Notes under the pieces: model-generated
What the model saw: the letters and a program-made list of their open reading frames with translations, nothing else
Databases searched by the model: none
What the model was told of the DNA's origin: nothing
Position numbers and translations under genes: made by a program
Source of the DNA: Pseudomonas sp. PDM18
GTDB lineage: Bacteria > Pseudomonadota > Gammaproteobacteria > Pseudomonadales > Pseudomonadaceae
Length of the DNA stretch: 64,000 nt
Direction of reading: 5' to 3'
Assembly: GCF_014852585.1 (NCBI RefSeq)
Contig: NZ_JACVBX010000005.1
Location: 310,001 to 374,000, forward strand
Part shown: piece after piece, positions 34,673 to 43,832 of the stretch
Position numbering within the stretch: the first letter of the stretch is position 1
Layout of the letters: every line of letters starts with the position of its first letter

Positions 34673-35317
34673 TCAGTCGCGGCCCAGCTCCAGCTCGACC
34701 CCAAACTGCCGCGACAGGCACGGCCACTGTTGCCAGGCCATGACCACCTGCGGATCGTTGAGGCTGGCGCGGTAGCTGACGGCGGACTCGGAACTGAAGG
34801 TGCTGTCGTCGAGCATGCCGTCGACCGCGTGGTGCACCGCCTCATCCAGCTGGTTGGCGAAGGGTTCGCCGATCAGCTGGTGCGCCACCAGGTTGGCCAC
34901 CGTGGTGTCGAGCGGGATCAGCGGCTGGTTGAAGTGGGCGATGTAGCGATCGTTCACCTCTTCCACCAGGCGGTGGGCTAGGTAGGCCTCGTCGAGCAGC
35001 GCATCGAGGCCGTCGTGGCCGTCGAGCAGCGCAGGCGGAGTGAGGAAGAACTGCTCGGCGAGCTTGAGCACCGGCTTGATGCGGTCTTCGATGCCGGCGG
35101 CGCGGGCCACCGCGTTGGCGGCGTCGAGGAAATCCGGCACCTGTTCGATGTAGGCGTGGACGAAGCGCGTCAGCGTGCCGCTGGGGTCTTCTCCCGTCAG
35201 GGCGATGCTCTTGTGCAGGCTTTGCAGTTGGCTCTGGATCAGGCGGGCGAGATGGCCATGGCGGGATTCGAGCAGGTGGGCATTCCGGATCAGCTCACGC
35301 AGTGCAGCGGTGTTCAT
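34673..35317 (-). CDS. Conserved hypothetical protein (PA0104-like)
   Basis: A 214-residue soluble, mainly helical protein starting MNTAALRELIRNAHLLESRH. There is no signal peptide or membrane helix. Acidic clusters and repeated hydrophobic heptads suggest a helical bundle. I cannot name a domain. It sits between the SulP gene and the cytochrome oxidase operon on the opposite strand, as PA0104 does, so it is conserved in place in Pseudomonas. An in-frame extension of 17 codons upstream is possible but has no ribosome-binding site. Confidence 0.75.
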   Translation of the reverse strand: MNTAALRELIRNAHLLESRHGHLARLIQSQLQSLHKSIALTGEDPSGTLTRFVHAYIEQVPDFLDAANAVARAAGIEDRIKPVLKLAEQFFLTPPALLDGHDGLDALLDEAYLAHRLVEEVNDRYIAHFNQPLIPLDTTVANLVAHQLIGEPFANQLDEAVHHAVDGMLDDSTFSSESAVSYRASLNDPQVVMAWQQWPCLSRQFGVELELGRD

Positions 35318-35516
35318 GACAGCTCCAAGACAGCGGGTTTGGAAAGTGAAGAAACACCTTAGCCGCACCCCGGGCGTAGCTAAGACGCGATTGTCATATT
35401 CACGGACTGTTTATGCCGACGTGGCATATCAGACGGCCACCATCTTACTCCAAAGCCGCGCCATCCGTGGCTTTCAGATCGCAGTTCGGTCTTTCAAACA
35501 GAGTTTTTACTCTGCG

Positions 35517-35544
35517 TTGTTATGTCGCAACCCGTGGCTATACT
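35517..35544 (+). promoter_or_regulatory. Candidate stationary-phase (RpoS-type) promoter of coxB
   Basis: TTGTTA, 16 bases, TATACT, with C before the -10 giving CTATACT, the form favoured by sigma-S. It leaves a leader of about 185 bases before coxB. P. aeruginosa coxBA is reported to be RpoS-dependent. The rest of the 417-base gap between PA0104-like and coxB holds no gene I can see. Confidence 0.55.
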
Positions 35545-35734
35545 CCGCTTCGACACACCGAAAACCTGATGGACCCGGCCTGCCCTGCGTGCTGCCGAGG
35601 TACGACGTCAAAGTAAGTTGTCTTGGCGGTCACTCCCTTGGCCGTTGGCTTGTTCAGGCTCGATCCCTCTGGAATGGGGATCGCAGCCAGGGCGCTATGC
35701 CGGCGGGATAAAAACAACGATAAGGGGAACCCGA

Positions 35735-36859
35735 ATGCTGCGACATCCACGAGTCTGGATGGGCTTCCTTTTGCTCTTGGCTTTCAGTCAGGCAAACGCC
35801 GCCTGGACGGTCAACATGACCCCCGGTGCGACAGAAGTCAGCCGTAACGTTTTCGATCTTCACATGACGATCTTCTGGATCTGCGTGGTCATCGGCATCG
35901 TCGTCTTTGGCGCGATGTTCTGGTCGATGATCGTCCACCGCCGGTCCACCGGGCAGCAGCCCGCGCATTTCCACGAGAGCACCACGGTGGAAATCCTCTG
36001 GACCGTCATTCCCTTCCTGATCCTGGTGGTGATGGCCGTTCCGGCCACCAAGACGCTGATCCACATGTACGACACCTCGGAGCCCGAGCTGGACGTGCAG
36101 GTCACCGGCTACCAGTGGAAGTGGCAGTACAAATACCTGGGCCAGGACGTGGAGTTCTTCTCCAACCTCGCCACGCCCCAGGACCAGATCCACAACAAGG
36201 CCGACAAGGACGAGCACTACCTGCTCGAGGTGGACAACCCGCTGGTGCTGCCAGCCGGGGTCAAGGTGCGCTTCCTGGTCACCTCCAGCGACGTGATCCA
36301 CTCCTGGTGGGTGCCGGCCTTCGCGGTCAAGCGCGACGCCATTCCTGGCTTCGTCAACGAGGCCTGGACCAAGGTCGACCAGCCCGGCGTTTACCGCGGC
36401 CAGTGCGCCGAGCTGTGCGGCAAGGACCACGGCTTCATGCCCATCGTGGTGGACGTGAAGTCCAAGCCCGACTTCGACAAGTGGCTGGCCGAGCGCAAGG
36501 AAGAGGCGGTCAAGCTCAAGGAGCTGACCAGCAAGGAATGGACGAAGGAAGAGCTGGTCGCCCGCGGGGACAAGGTCTACCACACCATCTGCGCCGCCTG
36601 TCACCAGCCTGAGGGCCAAGGCATGCCGCCGATGTTCCCGGCGCTCAAGGGTTCGAAGATCGTCACCGGGCCCAAGGAGCACCACCTGGAGACCGTGTTC
36701 AACGGCGTGCCGGGCACGGCCATGGCGGCCTTCGGCAAGCAACTCTCGGAAGTCGACATCGCCGCGGTGATCACTTTCGAGCGCAACGCCTGGGGCAACA
36801 ACGACGGCGACATGGTGACCCCGCAAGAAGTGGTCGCCTACAAGCAGAAACAACAATAA
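35735..36859 (+). CDS. coxB: Cytochrome c oxidase subunit II with fused cytochrome c domain
   Basis: A 374-residue CoxB. A signal peptide (FLLLLAFSQANA) is followed by two membrane helices, then the CuA domain with WVPAFAVKRDAIPG and the ligands in CAELCGKDHGFM. A C-terminal cytochrome c domain has the heme motif CAACH and a methionine in GMPPMFPALKG. The fused heme makes this a caa3-type oxidase. Electrons enter here from cytochrome c. GATAAGGGG lies upstream of the ATG. coxA follows by ten bases. Confidence 0.96.
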   Translation: MLRHPRVWMGFLLLLAFSQANAAWTVNMTPGATEVSRNVFDLHMTIFWICVVIGIVVFGAMFWSMIVHRRSTGQQPAHFHESTTVEILWTVIPFLILVVMAVPATKTLIHMYDTSEPELDVQVTGYQWKWQYKYLGQDVEFFSNLATPQDQIHNKADKDEHYLLEVDNPLVLPAGVKVRFLVTSSDVIHSWWVPAFAVKRDAIPGFVNEAWTKVDQPGVYRGQCAELCGKDHGFMPIVVDVKSKPDFDKWLAERKEEAVKLKELTSKEWTKEELVARGDKVYHTICAACHQPEGQGMPPMFPALKGSKIVTGPKEHHLETVFNGVPGTAMAAFGKQLSEVDIAAVITFERNAWGNNDGDMVTPQEVVAYKQKQQ

Positions 36860-36869
36860 GGAGGCCGCG

Positions 36870-38465
36870 ATGAGTACAGTGATCGATCACCCCGACCATT
36901 CTCACGCCGGCGACCACCACCACGGCCCCGCCAAGGGCCTGATGCGCTGGGTACTGACCACCAACCACAAGGACATCGGCACGCTGTACCTGTGGTTCAG
37001 CTTCTGCGCCTTCCTGCTGGGCGGCTCCTTCGCCATGGTGATCCGCGCCGAACTGTTCCAGCCGGGCCTGCAGATCGTCGAGCCGGCGTTCTTCAACCAG
37101 ATGACCACCATGCACGGCCTGGTGATGGTCTTCGGTGCAGTGATGCCGGCCTTCGTCGGCCTGGCCAACTGGATGGTGCCGCTGATGATCGGCGCGCCGG
37201 ACATGGCCCTGCCACGCATGAACAACTTCAGCTTCTGGCTGCTGCCGGCGGCCTTCGGCCTGCTGGTGAGCACCCTGTTCATGCCCGGCGGCGGCCCGAA
37301 CTTCGGCTGGACCTTCTACGCGCCGTTGTCGACGACTTTCGCGCCGCACAGCGTGACCTTCTTCATCTTCGCCATCCACCTGATGGGCATGAGTTCGATC
37401 ATGGGCGCGATCAACGTGATCGCCACCATCCTCAACCTGCGCGCCCCGGGCATGACGCTGATGAAGATGCCGCTGTTCGTCTGGACCTGGCTGATCACCG
37501 CCTTCCTGCTGATTGCGGTGATGCCGGTACTGGCGGGTTGCGTGACGATGATGCTGATGGACATCCACTTCGGCACCAGCTTCTTCAGCGCGGCCGGCGG
37601 GGGCGACCCGGTGCTGTTCCAGCACGTGTTCTGGTTCTTCGGCCACCCCGAGGTGTACATCATGATCCTGCCGGCATTCGGCGCCGTCAGCTCGATCATC
37701 CCGGCCTTCAGCCGCAAACCGCTGTTCGGCTACACCTCGATGGTCTACGCCACCGCCTCGATCGCCTTCCTGTCCTTCGTCGTGTGGGCGCACCACATGT
37801 TCGTGGTGGGCATCCCGCTGGTGGGCGAGCTGTTCTTCATGTACGCGACCATGCTGATCGCCGTGCCCACCGGGGTGAAGGTGTTCAACTGGGCGTCGAC
37901 CATGTGGCAAGGCTCGCTGACCTTCGAGACGCCGATGCTGTTCGCCGTGGCCTTCGTCATCCTGTTCACCATCGGTGGCTTCTCCGGGCTGATGCTGGCC
38001 ATCGCCCCGGCGGACTTCCAGTACCAGGACACCTACTTCGTGGTGGCGCACTTCCACTACGTGCTAGTGCCCGGCGCGATCTTCGGCATCTTCGCCTCGG
38101 CCTACTACTGGCTGCCGAAGTGGACCGGCCACATGTACGACGAGACGCTGGGCAAGCTGCACTTCTGGATGAGCTTCATCGGCATGAACCTGGCGTTCTT
38201 CCCGATGCACTTCGTCGGGCTGGCCGGCATGCCGCGGCGGATCCCGGACTACAACCTGCAGTTCGCCGACTTCAACATGGTTTCGTCCGTCGGCGCCTTC
38301 ATGTTCGGCACCACGCAGCTGCTGTTCCTGTTCATCGTCATCAAGTGCATCAAGGGCGGCAAGCCGGCACCGGCGAAGCCGTGGGATGGCGCGGAAGGCC
38401 TGGAGTGGACCATTCCGTCACCGGCGCCGTACCACACCTTCAGCACGCCGCCCGAGGTGAAGTAA
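36870..38465 (+). CDS. coxA: Cytochrome c oxidase subunit I
   Basis: A 531-residue, 12-helix catalytic subunit. Heme and copper ligands are visible in FFNQMTTMHGLVMVF (low-spin heme His), FWFFGHPEVYIMILPAFG (His-Tyr pair of CuB), VWAHHMFVVG (CuB histidines) and VVAHFHYVL (heme a3 and a histidines). The GHPEVY glutamate places it in the A-family oxidases with a glutamate D channel. It reduces oxygen and pumps protons. Next in the operon come ctaG and coxC. Confidence 0.97.
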   Translation: MSTVIDHPDHSHAGDHHHGPAKGLMRWVLTTNHKDIGTLYLWFSFCAFLLGGSFAMVIRAELFQPGLQIVEPAFFNQMTTMHGLVMVFGAVMPAFVGLANWMVPLMIGAPDMALPRMNNFSFWLLPAAFGLLVSTLFMPGGGPNFGWTFYAPLSTTFAPHSVTFFIFAIHLMGMSSIMGAINVIATILNLRAPGMTLMKMPLFVWTWLITAFLLIAVMPVLAGCVTMMLMDIHFGTSFFSAAGGGDPVLFQHVFWFFGHPEVYIMILPAFGAVSSIIPAFSRKPLFGYTSMVYATASIAFLSFVVWAHHMFVVGIPLVGELFFMYATMLIAVPTGVKVFNWASTMWQGSLTFETPMLFAVAFVILFTIGGFSGLMLAIAPADFQYQDTYFVVAHFHYVLVPGAIFGIFASAYYWLPKWTGHMYDETLGKLHFWMSFIGMNLAFFPMHFVGLAGMPRRIPDYNLQFADFNMVSSVGAFMFGTTQLLFLFIVIKCIKGGKPAPAKPWDGAEGLEWTIPSPAPYHTFSTPPEVK

Positions 38466-38476
38466 GGGCTTACCTC

Positions 38477-38551
38477 TAGGGGCGAGCTTGCTCGCGAACG
38501 TTTTTTCCTGAAGCCCCGGCGTCAGGCAGTTCGCGAGCAAGCTCGCTCCTA
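38477..38551. repeat. Inverted REP pair between coxA and ctaG
   Basis: Arms at 38477-38499 and 38529-38551 (GGCGAGCTTGCTCGCGAAC and its complement) enclose 29 bases that include a T6 run. It lies within the oxidase operon, so it probably affects mRNA ends rather than separating units. Confidence 0.85.
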
Positions 38552-38569
38552 CAAGTGAGGATTCGATCC

Positions 38570-39127
38570 ATGAGCGACGGCAACATCGAAACGCGCAAGC
38601 TGGTGACCCGGCTGGTCATAGCCGTGGTTGCCATGTTCGCCTTCGGCTTCGCCCTCGTGCCGCTGTACGACGTGATGTGCAAGGCACTGGGCATCAACGG
38701 CAAGACCTCCGGCAGCGCCTACCAGGGCGACGGCCAGGTGGTCGATCAGTCGCGCGAGGTGAAGATCCAGTTCGTCGCCAACAACAACATCGACATGGTC
38801 TGGGAGTTTCATCCCGAGGCCGAGCAGCTGGTGGTGCATCCCGGCGCGGTGAACCAGATGCTGTTCGTCGCCTACAACCCCACTGACAAGCCGATGACCG
38901 CCCAGGCGATCCCGAGCATCGCGCCGTCGGTGGCAGCCACCTACTTCCACAAGACCGAATGCTTCTGCTTCACCCAGCAGGTCCTGCAGCCGGGCGAGCG
39001 CATCGAAATGCCGGTGCGCTTCATCGTCGACCGCGACCTGCCCAAGGATGTGCGTCACCTGACGCTTGCTTACACGCTGTTCGACATCACTGCCCGCAAG
39101 CCACCCGTGGCCAGTAACGAGCGCTGA
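38570..39127 (+). CDS. ctaG: Cytochrome c oxidase assembly protein CtaG (Cox11)
   Basis: A 185-residue protein with one N-terminal membrane helix (LVIAVVAMFAFGFALVPLYD) and a periplasmic copper-binding domain. The copper cysteines are in TECFCFTQQVL. It delivers copper to the CuB site of CoxA. GAGG lies before the chosen ATG. The position between coxA and coxC is standard for Pseudomonas (PA0107). Confidence 0.95.
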   Translation: MSDGNIETRKLVTRLVIAVVAMFAFGFALVPLYDVMCKALGINGKTSGSAYQGDGQVVDQSREVKIQFVANNNIDMVWEFHPEAEQLVVHPGAVNQMLFVAYNPTDKPMTAQAIPSIAPSVAATYFHKTECFCFTQQVLQPGERIEMPVRFIVDRDLPKDVRHLTLAYTLFDITARKPPVASNER

Positions 39128-39149
39128 AGGGCAAAGGAGAACAAGAGAG

Positions 39150-40037
39150 ATGGCAACCCACGATCCCTATTATGTCCCCGCGCAGAGCAAGTGGCCGATC
39201 ATCGCCACCATCGGCATGCTGGTGACGATGTTTGGCGTCGGCACCTGGATGAACGACATGAGCGCCGGCAAGGAACACTCCCACGGCCCGTGGATCTTCT
39301 TCGCCGGCGGACTGATCCTGGCGTACATGCTGTTCGGCTGGTTCGGCAACGTCATCAAGGAAAGCCGTGGCGGGCTCTACAGCCCGCAGATGGACCGCTC
39401 GTTCCGCTGGGGCATGAGCTGGTTCATCTTCTCGGAGGTGATGTTCTTCGCCGCCTTCTTCGGCGCGCTGTTCTACGTACGCCACTTCGTCAACCCATGG
39501 CTGGGCGGCGAAGGTCACCATGGCATCTCGCACATGCTCTGGCCGCAGTTCGAAACCGGCTGGCCGCAGCTCAACAACCCGGACAACAAGCTGTTCCCGC
39601 CGCCCAAGGAAGTGATCGATCCGTGGAAGCTGCCACTGATCAACACCCTGCTACTGGTCACCTCCAGCTTCACCGTGACCTTCGCCCACCACGCGCTTAA
39701 GAAGAACCATCGCGGCCCGCTGAAGATGTGGCTGGCGGCGACCGTGGCGCTGGGTGCCTGTTTCATCGTGCTGCAGGCCTACGAGTACCACGAGGCCTAT
39801 AGCGAACTGGGGCTGACCCTGGGCTCGGGTATCTACGGCGCGACCTTCTTCATGCTCACCGGCTTCCACGGCGCCCACGTGACCATCGGCGCGATCATGC
39901 TGAGCATCATGCTGATTCGCATCATTCGGGGGCACTTCGACGCCGACAAACACTTCGGCTTCGAGGCGGCCAGCTGGTACTGGCACTTCGTCGACGTGGT
40001 GTGGATCGGGCTGTTCATCTTCGTTTACGTGCTGTGA
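39150..40037 (+). CDS. coxC: Cytochrome c oxidase subunit III
   Basis: A 295-residue, seven-helix CoxC. Typical segments are WGMSWFIFSEVMFFAAFFGALF (in part SEVMFFAAFFGALF), the LTGFHGAHVTIGA motif and the C-terminal FEAASWYWHFVDVVWIGLF. It stabilises subunit I and supports proton delivery; it binds no metal. AAAGGAG precedes the ATG. A terminator-like hairpin lies just after its stop. Confidence 0.96.
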   Translation: MATHDPYYVPAQSKWPIIATIGMLVTMFGVGTWMNDMSAGKEHSHGPWIFFAGGLILAYMLFGWFGNVIKESRGGLYSPQMDRSFRWGMSWFIFSEVMFFAAFFGALFYVRHFVNPWLGGEGHHGISHMLWPQFETGWPQLNNPDNKLFPPPKEVIDPWKLPLINTLLLVTSSFTVTFAHHALKKNHRGPLKMWLAATVALGACFIVLQAYEYHEAYSELGLTLGSGIYGATFFMLTGFHGAHVTIGAIMLSIMLIRIIRGHFDADKHFGFEAASWYWHFVDVVWIGLFIFVYVL

Positions 40038-40045
40038 AGCGCGGT

Positions 40046-40072
40046 GGCGCGGGCCTTGGCCCGCGCCTTTTT
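40046..40072 (+). terminator. Rho-independent terminator after coxC
   Basis: GGCGCGGGCC-TT-GGCCCGCGCC is a perfect stem followed by TTTTT, nine bases after the coxC stop. It also ends near the convergent small gene at 40078. Confidence 0.88.
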
Positions 40073-40077
40073 CGAGA

Positions 40078-40287
40078 TCAGAAGTGCCAGGGGGCGGAGC
40101 TGCCGAGTTGGCCGCTGAAGAAACCCCAGGCGATGAGAGCGACGGTCAGGGCGGTAAGGGTGACACGCACGGTCAGCGCGTTGACCACCCGCGAACCGTG
40201 GCCCTCGTCCTTGACCAGAAAGAACAGGCCACTGAACAGACTGACGACGGTCGCCAGCAACAACAGAACGATCGCAGCTTTGAGCAC
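40078..40287 (-). CDS. Twin-transmembrane DUF2909 family protein
   Basis: A 69-residue membrane protein with two hydrophobic helices, LKAAIVLLLLATVVSLFSGLFFL (quoted part: AIVLLLLATVVSLFSGLFFL) and LTALTVALIAWGFF, joined by a basic/acidic turn. The GTG start has AGGAGG six bases upstream, an unusually good site that decides it. It is encoded against the oxidase operon between coxC and surf1, like PA0109. Function unknown; a role in oxidase biogenesis is only suggested by place. Confidence 0.85.
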   Translation of the reverse strand: MLKAAIVLLLLATVVSLFSGLFFLVKDEGHGSRVVNALTVRVTLTALTVALIAWGFFSGQLGSSAPWHF

Positions 40288-40331
40288 TACCGGCCTCCTG
40301 TCCGCAGGGGACTGGGGTTGAGGGGGATGTC

Positions 40332-41111
40332 TTGCAGTATAGCCAGCACGCATCTGAGCACGGCTCCGATCCAGATCGGCAAGGCCGCGCCGCACGCGCC
40401 TTCCGGCCCGGCATCGCGCCGACCCTGGTGGTCCTCGCACTGCTGCCGGTACTGATCGGCCTGGGCTTCTGGCAACTGTCGCGCGCCGCCGAAAAACGCA
40501 CCCTGCTCGCCGCCGCCGAAGTGCAGCGCCAGCAGGACCCGATCAGCATCGCCGAGCTCGAACGCCAGCCGCCGCGCAGCTATGTCCGCGTGCGTCTGCA
40601 AGGCCAGCTCGACGCTGAGCACACTGCCCTGCTCGACAACCGCACCCGCAACGGCCAGGCCGGCGTCGAGGTGCTGCAGCCCTTCTTCGACCGCGTCGGC
40701 CACCAGTGGCTGCTGGTCAATCGCGGCTGGGTGCCCTGGCCCGACCGCCGCGTGCCGCCGAAGATCGATACGCCCAGCCACGACCTGCTGCTGGACGCCT
40801 GGACCTACATCCCCGCAGCCGCTGGCCCGAGCGCTCCGCTCGCCAGCTGGCCGCGCCTGATTACCCAGGTGGACGCCCCGTTCCTGTGGGACCAGCTCGG
40901 CCGCGAAGGCAGCCCCCTGGAAATCCGCCTGGAGCCGGGCGACGCCGCCTTCGACACCGACTGGCCGATCGTCGCCATGCCCCCGGAACGCCACGTCGGC
41001 TATGCCGTGCAGTGGTTCGCCCTGGCCATCGCGCTTTCCGCCCTTTACCTCTACCTCGGCATCCGTCGCGCACGGGAGACCTTCGACCATGACCGCCATG
41101 ACTCTGCCTGA
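40332..41111 (+). CDS. SURF1-family cytochrome oxidase assembly protein
   Basis: A 259-residue protein with one membrane helix near the N-terminus (TLVVLALLPVLIGLGFWQLSRA) and one near the C-terminus (WFALAIALSALYLYLGI), the SURF1 layout. Signature pieces are GFWQLSRAAEKRTLL and LLVNRGWVPWPD. It helps insert heme a into CoxA. No ATG is available in the frame; TTG at the given start has GAGGGGGA five bases upstream and is the best choice. It overlaps the next gene by 23 bases. Confidence 0.85.
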   Translation: MQYSQHASEHGSDPDRQGRAARAFRPGIAPTLVVLALLPVLIGLGFWQLSRAAEKRTLLAAAEVQRQQDPISIAELERQPPRSYVRVRLQGQLDAEHTALLDNRTRNGQAGVEVLQPFFDRVGHQWLLVNRGWVPWPDRRVPPKIDTPSHDLLLDAWTYIPAAAGPSAPLASWPRLITQVDAPFLWDQLGREGSPLEIRLEPGDAAFDTDWPIVAMPPERHVGYAVQWFALAIALSALYLYLGIRRARETFDHDRHDSA

Positions 41112-41652
41112 CGCCTCCGCCCGCCGCCGCGGGCGCGTGCAACTGCTGCTGATCCTCGGCTTTGTGCTGGGGCCGATGCTGCTCGCCACCGCCATGTACA
41201 AGTTGCAGTTCTGGGTGCCGGAAGGCCGCAGCTACCACGGCGACCTGATCGCCACCGGGCAGACCCCAGCGGACCTCGGCGTGCAGGACGACAAGGCCGG
41301 CGACCAGTGGCAACTGCTGGTGACCGCGCCGGAAACCTGCACCACTGATTGCCAGCAACTCGTCTACCTGGCGCGCCAGATCAACATCGGCCTGGGTCGC
41401 GAAGCCAGCCGCGCCGAACACGCCCTCGCCTTCGCCAAGCCTTTGCCGGCGGAGTTCACCGGCCTGCTCGACAAGGACTACCCGCGCCTGCAGCGCCTGG
41501 GCCTGACGCCCAACCAGCACACCGGCGCCCAGCCGCAACTGTGGATAGTCGATCCCCACGGCAACCTGGTGCTGCGCTACGACGCCAAGGCCAACGGCAA
41601 GTCGATCCTCAAGGACCTGCAGCTGCTGCTGAAGCTTTCGAACATCGGTTAA
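41089..41652 (+). CDS. Membrane-anchored hypothetical protein of the oxidase cluster (PA0111-like)
   Basis: A 187-residue protein: one N-terminal membrane helix (LLLILGFVLGPMLLATAMY), then a periplasmic domain with a single CTTDC motif (ETCTTDCQQLVYLARQ) that resembles a thioredoxin-like or Sco-like CxxxC site. The end reads LWIVDPHGNLVLRYD, also Sco-like. A copper or redox role in oxidase maturation is plausible. The start overlaps the surf1 end; an ATG three codons later is an alternative. Confidence 0.78.
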   Translation: MTAMTLPDASARRRGRVQLLLILGFVLGPMLLATAMYKLQFWVPEGRSYHGDLIATGQTPADLGVQDDKAGDQWQLLVTAPETCTTDCQQLVYLARQINIGLGREASRAEHALAFAKPLPAEFTGLLDKDYPRLQRLGLTPNQHTGAQPQLWIVDPHGNLVLRYDAKANGKSILKDLQLLLKLSNIG

Positions 41653-41694
41653 GCCGGTCGAGCCCCACGACAACAACAAGATCGGGAGCGATGC

Positions 41695-42768
41695 ATGATC
41701 CAGGCAAGACGCAAACCCGCCTTCTACCTCGCCGTTCTGGCCACGGCGCTGGCCTTCGTGGTGATCCTGCTGGGCGCCTATACCCGCCTGACCCACGCCG
41801 GCCTCGGCTGCCCGGACTGGCCCGGCTGCTACGGCTTCGTCCACGTGCCGCTGAACGAGGCGCAACTGGCCCACGCCGAAATGCACTTCCCCGACTCGCC
41901 GGTGGAGGCGCAGAAGGGCTGGAACGAGATGATCCATCGCTATTTCGCCGGGAGCCTCGGCCTGCTGATCCTCGGACTGGCGGTGCACGCACTGGTACGC
42001 CGCGGCCGCGACGGCCAACCGATGCGCCTGCCGCTGGTGCTGCTCGCAGTGGTGATCGCCCAGGCCGCGTTCGGCATGTGGACGGTCACCCTCAAGCTCT
42101 GGCCGCAGGTGGTTACCGCGCATCTTCTCGGCGGCTTCACCACGCTGTCGCTGCTATTCCTGCTCAGCCTGCGCCTGTCCGGCGCTTTCGCCCCACTGCA
42201 GCTGCCTTCGAAGCTGCGCGCGCTGGCGGCCCTGGCGCTGCTGATGGTGATCGGGCAGATCACCCTCGGCGGCTGGGTCAGCAGCAACTACGCGGCAGTG
42301 GCCTGCATCGACCTGCCGATGTGCCACGGCGAGTGGTGGCCGAACATGGACTTCGCCAACGGCTTCCACCTCACCCAGCACATCGGCCCGAACTACCTGG
42401 GCGGCCAGCTCGACAGCGACGCCCGCACGGCCATCCACATGACCCACCGCATGGGCGCGCTGTGCGTGACCGCGGTGATCCTGCTGCTGGCCTGGAACCT
42501 CCAGCGCCACGGCCTGATCGGCATTACCGCACTGATGCTGCTGGGGCTGTCCCTGCAGATTGGCCTAGGCATCAGCAACGTGCTGCTGCACCTGCCGCTG
42601 TCGGTAGCGGTGGCGCACAACGGCGGCGGCGCGTTCCTGCTGCTGATGCTGGTACTGGTGAATTACCGGGTGCGCGCCCCCGCAGCAAAACACGTCGAGC
42701 TGCCTGCCAGCAGCCCGATCACCCTGGACGCCCTGGAGCGCCCGGTGGCCTATCCGTCTCAGGGATGA
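41695..42768 (+). CDS. ctaA: Heme A synthase CtaA (Cox15)
   Basis: A 357-residue, eight-helix membrane protein. Landmarks are LGAYTRLTHAGLGCPDWPGCYG, EMIHRYFAGSLGL, TAHLLGGFTTLSLLF and IHMTHRMGALC, which hold the conserved histidines binding hemes. A CIDLPMCHG cysteine pair lies in the second half. It oxidises the C8 methyl of heme O to form heme A, after CtaB makes heme O. Co-directional with the ctaB and sco genes. Confidence 0.94.
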   Translation: MIQARRKPAFYLAVLATALAFVVILLGAYTRLTHAGLGCPDWPGCYGFVHVPLNEAQLAHAEMHFPDSPVEAQKGWNEMIHRYFAGSLGLLILGLAVHALVRRGRDGQPMRLPLVLLAVVIAQAAFGMWTVTLKLWPQVVTAHLLGGFTTLSLLFLLSLRLSGAFAPLQLPSKLRALAALALLMVIGQITLGGWVSSNYAAVACIDLPMCHGEWWPNMDFANGFHLTQHIGPNYLGGQLDSDARTAIHMTHRMGALCVTAVILLLAWNLQRHGLIGITALMLLGLSLQIGLGISNVLLHLPLSVAVAHNGGGAFLLLMLVLVNYRVRAPAAKHVELPASSPITLDALERPVAYPSQG

Positions 42769-42849
42769 AATGGCAGGGATGACATTGCACGGTTGAGCAC
42801 GATGGCCGGCAACGCGCCGGTCCCCATCAAGAAGTCAGGAGAAATGCCC

Positions 42850-43752
42850 ATGGCCAGCGTCATCAGCACTTCCAGCCAAGCCAGCTGGCGCGACCTGCTC
42901 GAACTGACCAAACCCAAGGTGGTCCTGCTCATGCTGATCACCTCGCTGATCGGCATGCTGCTCGCCACCAAGGCCGGCGTGCCTTGGCAGGTGCTGGTCT
43001 TCGGCAACCTCGGCATCGGCCTGTGCGCCGGCGGCGCGGCAGCAGTGAACCACGTTGTGGACCGGCGCATCGACTCGATCATGGCGCGCACCCACAAGCG
43101 CCCGCTGGCCGAAGGACGCGTCTCGCCGCCCATCGCGCTGGGCTTTGCCATGCTGCTGTCGGTGGCCGGGATGGCGGTGCTGCTGGTGTTCACGAATGAG
43201 TTGACGGCCTGGCTGACGCTGGCTTCGCTGCTCGGCTACGCTGCGCTCTACACCGGCTTCCTCAAGCGCGCCACGCCGCAGAACATCGTCATCGGCGGCC
43301 TCGCCGGGGCCGCCCCGCCGCTGCTGGGCTGGGTTGCGGTGACCGGGCAGATCTCCGCCGAACCGCTGCTGCTGGTGCTGATCATCTTCGCCTGGACCCC
43401 GCCGCACTTCTGGGCTCTGTGCCTGCACCGCAAGGACGAGTACGCCAAGGCCGACATCCCGATGCTGCCGGTGACCCACGGCGAGCACTACACCAAGCTG
43501 CACATCCTGCTCTACACCCTGGTGCTGTTCGCCGTGACGCTGATGCCCTTCGCCATCCACATGGCCGGGCTGGTCTACCTGCTCGCCGCGCTGGCCCTGG
43601 GCGCGCGCTTCCTCGACTGGGCCTGGGCGCTCTACTGCGGCAGCCGACCCCATGCGGCGATCAAGACCTTCAAGTACTCTATCGCCTACCTGTTCCTGCT
43701 GTTCATCGCGCTGCTGGTGGACCACTACCTGCCGCTGCACCTGAACTACTGA
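42850..43752 (+). CDS. ctaB: Protoheme IX farnesyltransferase (heme O synthase)
   Basis: A 300-residue UbiA-family prenyltransferase with about eight or nine membrane helices. The polyprenyl diphosphate motif is in NHVVDRRIDSIMARTHKRPL, and the second in HRKDEYAKADIPMLPVTHG. It adds a farnesyl group to heme B, giving heme O for CtaA. The ATG chosen has AGGAGA seven bases upstream and gives the typical length; the ATGs and TTG further upstream have poorer sites. Also called cyoE; here it serves an A-type oxidase. Confidence 0.93.
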   Translation: MASVISTSSQASWRDLLELTKPKVVLLMLITSLIGMLLATKAGVPWQVLVFGNLGIGLCAGGAAAVNHVVDRRIDSIMARTHKRPLAEGRVSPPIALGFAMLLSVAGMAVLLVFTNELTAWLTLASLLGYAALYTGFLKRATPQNIVIGGLAGAAPPLLGWVAVTGQISAEPLLLVLIIFAWTPPHFWALCLHRKDEYAKADIPMLPVTHGEHYTKLHILLYTLVLFAVTLMPFAIHMAGLVYLLAALALGARFLDWAWALYCGSRPHAAIKTFKYSIAYLFLLFIALLVDHYLPLHLNY

Positions 43753-43832
43753 GGCCGGTTCGCGGGTTCGCTCCAAAGGAGCGGCCCCGCGAATCCGGCG
43801 CTCGCCCAGACGTCCCGACCCACGAGAACCCC

